The notes beneath the pieces were generated by a model. The model was given only the letters and a program-made list of their open reading frames with translations. It had not been told where the DNA came from and did no database searches. Of a stretch of DNA of 17,271 nt, positions 14,688 through 17,271 are shown one piece after another. Each line of letters opens with the position of its first letter. The stretch's first letter is position 1. Source of the DNA: an uncultured Oscillospiraceae bacterium (GTDB lineage: Bacteria > Bacillota > Clostridia > Oscillospirales > Oscillospiraceae); NCBI GenBank assembly GCA_900756495.1, contig CAAEKI010000144.1:1-17271 (forward strand), given 5' to 3'. A program made the translations under genes and the position numbers.

Positions 14688-15455
14688 GTGGGACGATTTG
14701 AAGGAAAGACCATCATTATTACAGGCGGCGGAAAGGGCGGCGGTATTGGTTACGGCGTAGCTACCGCGTTTGCCAAGGAGGGAGCCAACTTGGCTCTTAC
14801 CGGGCGGAGTTTGGGCAAGCTGGAGGATGCCAAGGAGGAGTTGGAACGCCTGTATGGCGTCCGGGTTCTCCCTGTCCTGGCCGATGGCGGAGAGGAAGAA
14901 CAGGTCAAGGCCGCAGTGGCCCAAATTGCAGAGACATTCGGCCGCATTGACGCGCTGATCAACAATGCCCAAAATTCAGCTTCCGGCATACCGCTGGTTG
15001 AGCATACCCTGGAAGATTTCAATAAAGCGATTTATTCCGGCCTGTATGCCGCCTTTTTCTATATGAAGCACACCTATCCATACCTGAAGGAGACCAAGGG
15101 ATCGGTGGTGAACTTTGCGTCAGGCGCAGGGCTGTTCGGTAAGCCAGGCCAGTCCTCCTATGCCGCCGCTAAGGAGGGCATCCGAGGCATGTCGCGGGTG
15201 GCCGCCACCGAGTGGGGGCCTGACGGTATCAATGTCAATATCATCTGTCCGCTTGTGATGTCTCAGGCATTGATGAACTGGAAAGCGCAGTACCCCGAGA
15301 TCTATGAGCGAACCATTCAGGGGATTCCGGCCGGCCGGTTTGGCGACCCGGAGAAGGACATCGGCCGTACCGCTGTTTTCCTCTGCTCGGAGGACGCCAA
15401 GTATATTTCCGGCGAGACCATCACCATGCAGGGCGGCAGCGGCCTGCGCCCGTAA
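14688..15455 (+). CDS. SDR resembling NADP-dependent 12alpha-hydroxysteroid dehydrogenase
   Basis: The 255-residue SDR carries TGGGKGGGIG (12-21), Arg40 after strand beta-2 (LTGRS, consistent with NADP(H)), NNAQ (92-95), and the catalytic Ser145, Tyr158 and Lys162. Stretches such as AKEGANL, KEELERLYG, NNAQ.SASGIPL, IYSGLYA, YPYLKET, NFASGAGLFG, YAAAKEGIRG, SRVAATEWG and a GLRP-type end match, from memory, the characterised clostridial 12alpha-HSDH. That enzyme oxidises or reduces the 12-hydroxyl of bile acids such as cholate. I judge the family likely but the substrate unproven. GTG 14688 follows AGGAG at 8 bases; the GTG at 14679 overlaps the ribosome site. A terminator follows, so it is monocistronic. 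Confidence 0.85.
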   Translation: MGRFEGKTIIITGGGKGGGIGYGVATAFAKEGANLALTGRSLGKLEDAKEELERLYGVRVLPVLADGGEEEQVKAAVAQIAETFGRIDALINNAQNSASGIPLVEHTLEDFNKAIYSGLYAAFFYMKHTYPYLKETKGSVVNFASGAGLFGKPGQSSYAAAKEGIRGMSRVAATEWGPDGINVNIICPLVMSQALMNWKAQYPEIYERTIQGIPAGRFGDPEKDIGRTAVFLCSEDAKYISGETITMQGGSGLRP

Positions 15456-15469
15456 GTGCGGCAAAGAAG

Positions 15470-15504
15470 CGGGGCCCGGCGCATATCGCGCCAGGCCCCG
15501 TTTT
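15470..15504 (+). terminator. Terminator after the rightward SDR
   Basis: The stem CGGGGCC/GGCCCCG plus GGCGC/GCGCC with one internal mismatch (15470-15482 and 15488-15500) and loop ATATC is followed by TTTT. It lies between convergent genes. Confidence 0.85.
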
Positions 15505-15516
15505 CGTGAAAAGAAA

Positions 15517-16011
15517 TCAGGAATCCGCCTGCCGCTTCAGGTGTTGATAGAGCTTCTGTTGGTTGGGAAGCATCCGGCGGACCGGGGTGCGCCTGACATA
15601 GCGGGCTAAAATTGCCTGTGCATGTTCCCGATCCAAAAGGGGGACCAAGGGATCGGCCAACCCCTCAAGGGCTACAAGGGCAAATTCCATAGCGGGGACG
15701 GACGGATCCGGCGCGCCGCTGTGAAACAGCACAAGCTCCAGAGCTTCCGCTGCAAATGGAGCGGCATCCGGGATGCCTGCCAGCAGGGAGGACAGCGCCT
15801 CCACGCCCAACTTCAGATCCTGATAGAAGGAGGAGAGCGCCTCGTCCTGGGCGCGGCGGGCCATGCCTCCGCCGCCGCTGAGCCAGCCAGCCAGCTTATC
15901 CCGCCAATCCCCTGCGCGGCCAGCCTGTACAAAGCGCTCCACGTGGGCGCTGTAGCATGCCCGGAGACGCTCTAGTGCCTCCGCCGGGGTGAGGTCCAAC
16001 ATGTTATCCAT
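15517..16011 (-). CDS. Hypothetical helical soluble protein (164 aa)
   Basis: I do not recognise this family. The product is rich in Ala, Leu and Glu and appears all alpha-helical and soluble, with a Gly-rich turn (LSGGGGMARR, about 44-53) and a basic C-terminus (YVRRTPVRRMLPNQQ...HLKRQ). I chose ATG 16011 because CGAGGA lies 7 bases upstream and a good promoter sits about 50 bases away. The ATG at 16053, adding 14 residues, would fall almost at the predicted transcription start with no ribosome site. It is divergent from the XRE regulator; such pairs are often co-regulated, but no evidence links their functions. Confidence 0.75.
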   Translation of the reverse strand: MDNMLDLTPAEALERLRACYSAHVERFVQAGRAGDWRDKLAGWLSGGGGMARRAQDEALSSFYQDLKLGVEALSSLLAGIPDAAPFAAEALELVLFHSGAPDPSVPAMEFALVALEGLADPLVPLLDREHAQAILARYVRRTPVRRMLPNQQKLYQHLKRQADS

Positions 16012-16059
16012 CAGGCAGTCCTCGTTTCGTCCAAACGTAATGTAATCTCTCATTTTCAA

Positions 16060-16088
16060 ATTATAGCCGATCCTGTACCAAGAGACAA
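16060..16088 (-). promoter_or_regulatory. Promoter of the leftward hypothetical gene
   Basis: Leftward TTGTCT (16083-16088), 17 bases, and consensus TATAAT (16060-16065). The predicted start is near 16053, which supports translation from ATG 16011. Confidence 0.75.
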
Positions 16089-16107
16089 GGACACGTTGGG
16101 CTGGAGA

Positions 16108-16137
16108 TTGACTTTTTTTTAAGGAATGTGATATATT
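16108..16137 (+). promoter_or_regulatory. Promoter of the XRE regulator gene
   Basis: TTGACT (16108-16113) is followed after 18 bases by TATATT (16132-16137), with an eight-T run at the start of the spacer. The -10 lies inside the first of two tandem palindromes. Confidence 0.65.
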
Positions 16138-16164
16138 TATCACAAAAGTGAGAAATATATCACA
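16127..16164 (+). promoter_or_regulatory. Two tandem 18-bp palindromic operators
   Basis: TGTGATATATTTATCACA (16127-16144) is a near-perfect palindrome: arms TGTGATA and TATCACA around TATT. Two bases on, AGTGAGAAATATATCACA (16147-16164) is a degenerate copy. Centres are 20 bases apart, about two helical turns, so two dimers would bind on the same face. They cover the -10, the expected start and the base before the ribosome site of the XRE gene, the usual layout for autorepression. Confidence 0.75.
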
Positions 16165-16180
16165 AAGGAGACAAAAGACG

Positions 16181-16732
16181 TTGAAACCCTTTGTCTGTAA
16201 GCTGAAGGAGTACCGTCTGGCCGCCGGGCTGACCCAGGAGGAGCTGGCGGACCGGGTGGGGGCCCGGCGGGAGACCGTCGTTCGGTTGGAGGCAGGACGG
16301 TATAATCCGTCTCTCAAGCTGGCCTTTGACATTTCCCGGGCAGTGAACGCCCCCATCGAGGACATTTTTCTCCTGGACGAAAGGAGGACTGAAATGGACG
16401 CCATTCGAGAGTACCACTTTGCCCGCAGAGCGGAGATGGAGGCGGCGGAGGCCGGTGCGGAAGTTCGGGAGCTGCCCATCGGCCGGATTGAGGAGACCCG
16501 GCGGGGGCCCAGATTCTACTTTACCGGGCGCTTTCGCAGTCCTGACCTCATACTGGATTACGTCCAGAAACGCCCTCACCTTGGCATCTACAACGAGAAG
16601 GGGGAGCTGTGCGATGCGGAGGCGGTGGCCGAGGAGATCCGGGGGATGAAGCTGGGCCTTTCGGGGTCCGGCAGCCGCAGCGGCAGCGGCCGGGGCATTA
16701 CCTATAATGATCTCAGCGAATGGGACTGCTGA
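16181..16732 (+). CDS. XRE-family regulator fused to an uncharacterised C-terminal domain
   Basis: Residues 1-71 form a compact helix-turn-helix protein (CKLKEYRLAAGLTQEELADR, ETVVRLEAGRYNPSLKLAFD, ending APIEDIFLLDE). This is the whole length of the small stand-alone YgzD-type regulators. Residues 72-183 are an unrecognised domain with a charged helix (MDAIREYHFARRAEMEAAEA), then FYFTGRFRSPDLILDYVQKR and a Gly/Ser/Arg run (GLSGSGSRSGSGRG). I chose TTG 16181, preceded by AAAGGAG at about 10 bases; the upstream GTG 16148 lies inside the operators. At the domain boundary, AAAGGAGG stands 6 bases before ATG 16394, a very strong ribosome site inside the gene. So a 112-residue second product is likely, or the ORF is a recent fusion of two overlapping genes. 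Confidence 0.8.
   Translation: MKPFVCKLKEYRLAAGLTQEELADRVGARRETVVRLEAGRYNPSLKLAFDISRAVNAPIEDIFLLDERRTEMDAIREYHFARRAEMEAAEAGAEVRELPIGRIEETRRGPRFYFTGRFRSPDLILDYVQKRPHLGIYNEKGELCDAEAVAEEIRGMKLGLSGSGSRSGSGRGITYNDLSEWDC
16394..16732 (+). CDS. Possible internal-start product of the XRE gene (112 aa)
   Basis: The in-frame ATG at 16394 is preceded by AAAGGAGG at 6 bases, better than the ribosome site of the full gene. It begins exactly where the stand-alone regulator would normally end (after LLDERRTE). Translation here would yield only the C-terminal domain, possibly a partner or antagonist of the full-length regulator. No family is recognised. Confidence 0.4.
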   Translation: MDAIREYHFARRAEMEAAEAGAEVRELPIGRIEETRRGPRFYFTGRFRSPDLILDYVQKRPHLGIYNEKGELCDAEAVAEEIRGMKLGLSGSGSRSGSGRGITYNDLSEWDC

Positions 16733-16771
16733 AGCTGCGCACGGAGACGTTCGCATATCCTTTAAAGGAAA

Positions 16772-16810
16772 GCCCTGGTCCCGGCGATTTTGCCGGGACC
16801 AGGGCCTTTT
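16772..16810. terminator. Bidirectional terminator after the XRE gene
   Basis: The 14-bp perfect stem GCCCTGGTCCCGGC/GCCGGGACCAGGGC (16772-16785 and 16792-16805) with loop GATTTT is followed by TTTT on the + strand and by TTTCCTTT leftward. It sits between convergent genes. Confidence 0.9.
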
Positions 16811-16819
16811 GTTCTGCAG

Positions 16820-17271
16820 TCAATTATCGTCGCTGAGATAGTAGGGCCTCATCAGGCTGGGCTGCTCGGTGGAGTCCTTTTGGGTTCCGCGGCGAATCTC
16901 AGGAGGTCCCCCTCTGACGCCCCTGCCCGGTCCTCTGCCGCCGGACTTCTTTTTTGGCGCCGGCGCACCGCTGGCCTTTTTAGGAATAAGAGCCTCTGCG
17001 GCAGGGGATTCCCCGCTGGTTTTCTTTTTCCCGCGGCGGCGCTTCTTGCCGCTCTCACCGGCAGAGGGGCGGGGAGGCTCAGCTGGTTTAGACGCAGATG
17101 CAGCGGCGGCTGGCCTGCGGGGGGCCAACAGGCGGGCGGTGGCATCCATGATTACGTCGCTGGCCAGGGGGTTGGGTTTTTCAAAATCAGTATAGGCCTG
17201 ACGGGCTGCCGGTATGGCAGGCGATGTGGCGGTAAGGGCGGCCTCCAGGGTGGCACTGGCCCGCTGACCCC
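16820..17271 (-). CDS. C-terminal part of an unrecognised protein with basic disordered tail
   Basis: The frame is open from the right window edge to TGA at 16820-16822, giving the last 150 residues; the N-terminus is outside. Residues near the edge (ATLEAALTATSPAIPAARQA, then TDFEKPNPLASDVIMDATAR) look folded and helical. The remaining ~100 are Ala/Pro/Lys/Arg/Gly-rich and probably disordered, with blocks KKRRRGKKK and PKKKSGGRGPGRGVRGG, ending MRPYYLSDDN. Such tails bind nucleic acid or membranes in many proteins. I cannot name the family. An internal ATG at 17149 exists, but the continuing open frame and lack of a visible ribosome site argue for a longer gene. Confidence 0.65.
   Translation of the reverse strand, partial: GQRASATLEAALTATSPAIPAARQAYTDFEKPNPLASDVIMDATARLLAPRRPAAAASASKPAEPPRPSAGESGKKRRRGKKKTSGESPAAEALIPKKASGAPAPKKKSGGRGPGRGVRGGPPEIRRGTQKDSTEQPSLMRPYYLSDDN

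Noticed and set aside
16012..16479. Extending the 164-aa hypothetical gene upstream to 16479
   Set aside because: The extension runs antisense through the XRE gene and its operators; a promoter at 16060-16088 and a ribosome site before 16011 fix the real start.

Overview
The window reads as the chromosome of an anaerobic, endospore-forming Clostridia member, most likely Oscillospiraceae-type (Flavonifractor/Lawsonibacter-like). Reasons are the moderately high GC content, a spoIIP gene, a DUF6514-type small protein, a gram-positive-type LexA box and short intergenic gaps with strong AGGAGG ribosome sites. The genus call is inference. No tRNA, rRNA, CRISPR array or intact mobile element is visible.

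Layout. 1-570: an AT-rich foreign tail is joined to the last ~65 codons of a sodium-pump decarboxylase beta subunit, followed by a 57-aa OadG-like membrane peptide and a terminator. 594-2205: an AEC-family transporter (+), a DUF6514-type protein (-), then a 388-base gene-poor stretch holding a second AT-rich open frame. 2206-4583: an HtrA-type serine protease and a DegV/FakB fatty-acid-binding protein (both -). 4772-5971: SpoIIP (+) with a sigma-E-like promoter. 6051-9231: a leftward DNA-repair neighbourhood in transcription order lexA, ogt, a 76-aa membrane protein, exoA and an MBL-fold hydrolase. The last four are tightly packed or overlapping. lexA has its own promoter with a near-perfect SOS box over the -35. 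9341-13528: marR followed by two overlapping ABC half-transporters forming an asymmetric heterodimeric exporter. 13659-15455: two divergent short-chain dehydrogenases; the rightward one strongly resembles clostridial NADP-dependent 12alpha-hydroxysteroid dehydrogenase. 15517-16732: an uncharacterised helical protein (-) divergent from an XRE regulator (+) whose promoter carries two tandem 18-bp palindromes. 16820-17271: the C-terminal part of an unrecognised protein with a Lys/Arg/Pro-rich tail.

How the genes work together. The lexA-ogt-exoA block links SOS control, alkylation reversal and AP-site repair. marR and the ABC pair form a classic drug-responsive efflux operon with a possible shared operator word. 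The two SDRs share one 264-bp intergenic region full of repeated motifs and may be co-regulated. The items most worth follow-up are the bile-acid-type SDR, the XRE open frame that looks like a fusion of a stand-alone regulator with a second gene still carrying its own ribosome site, and the two AT-rich coding relics.
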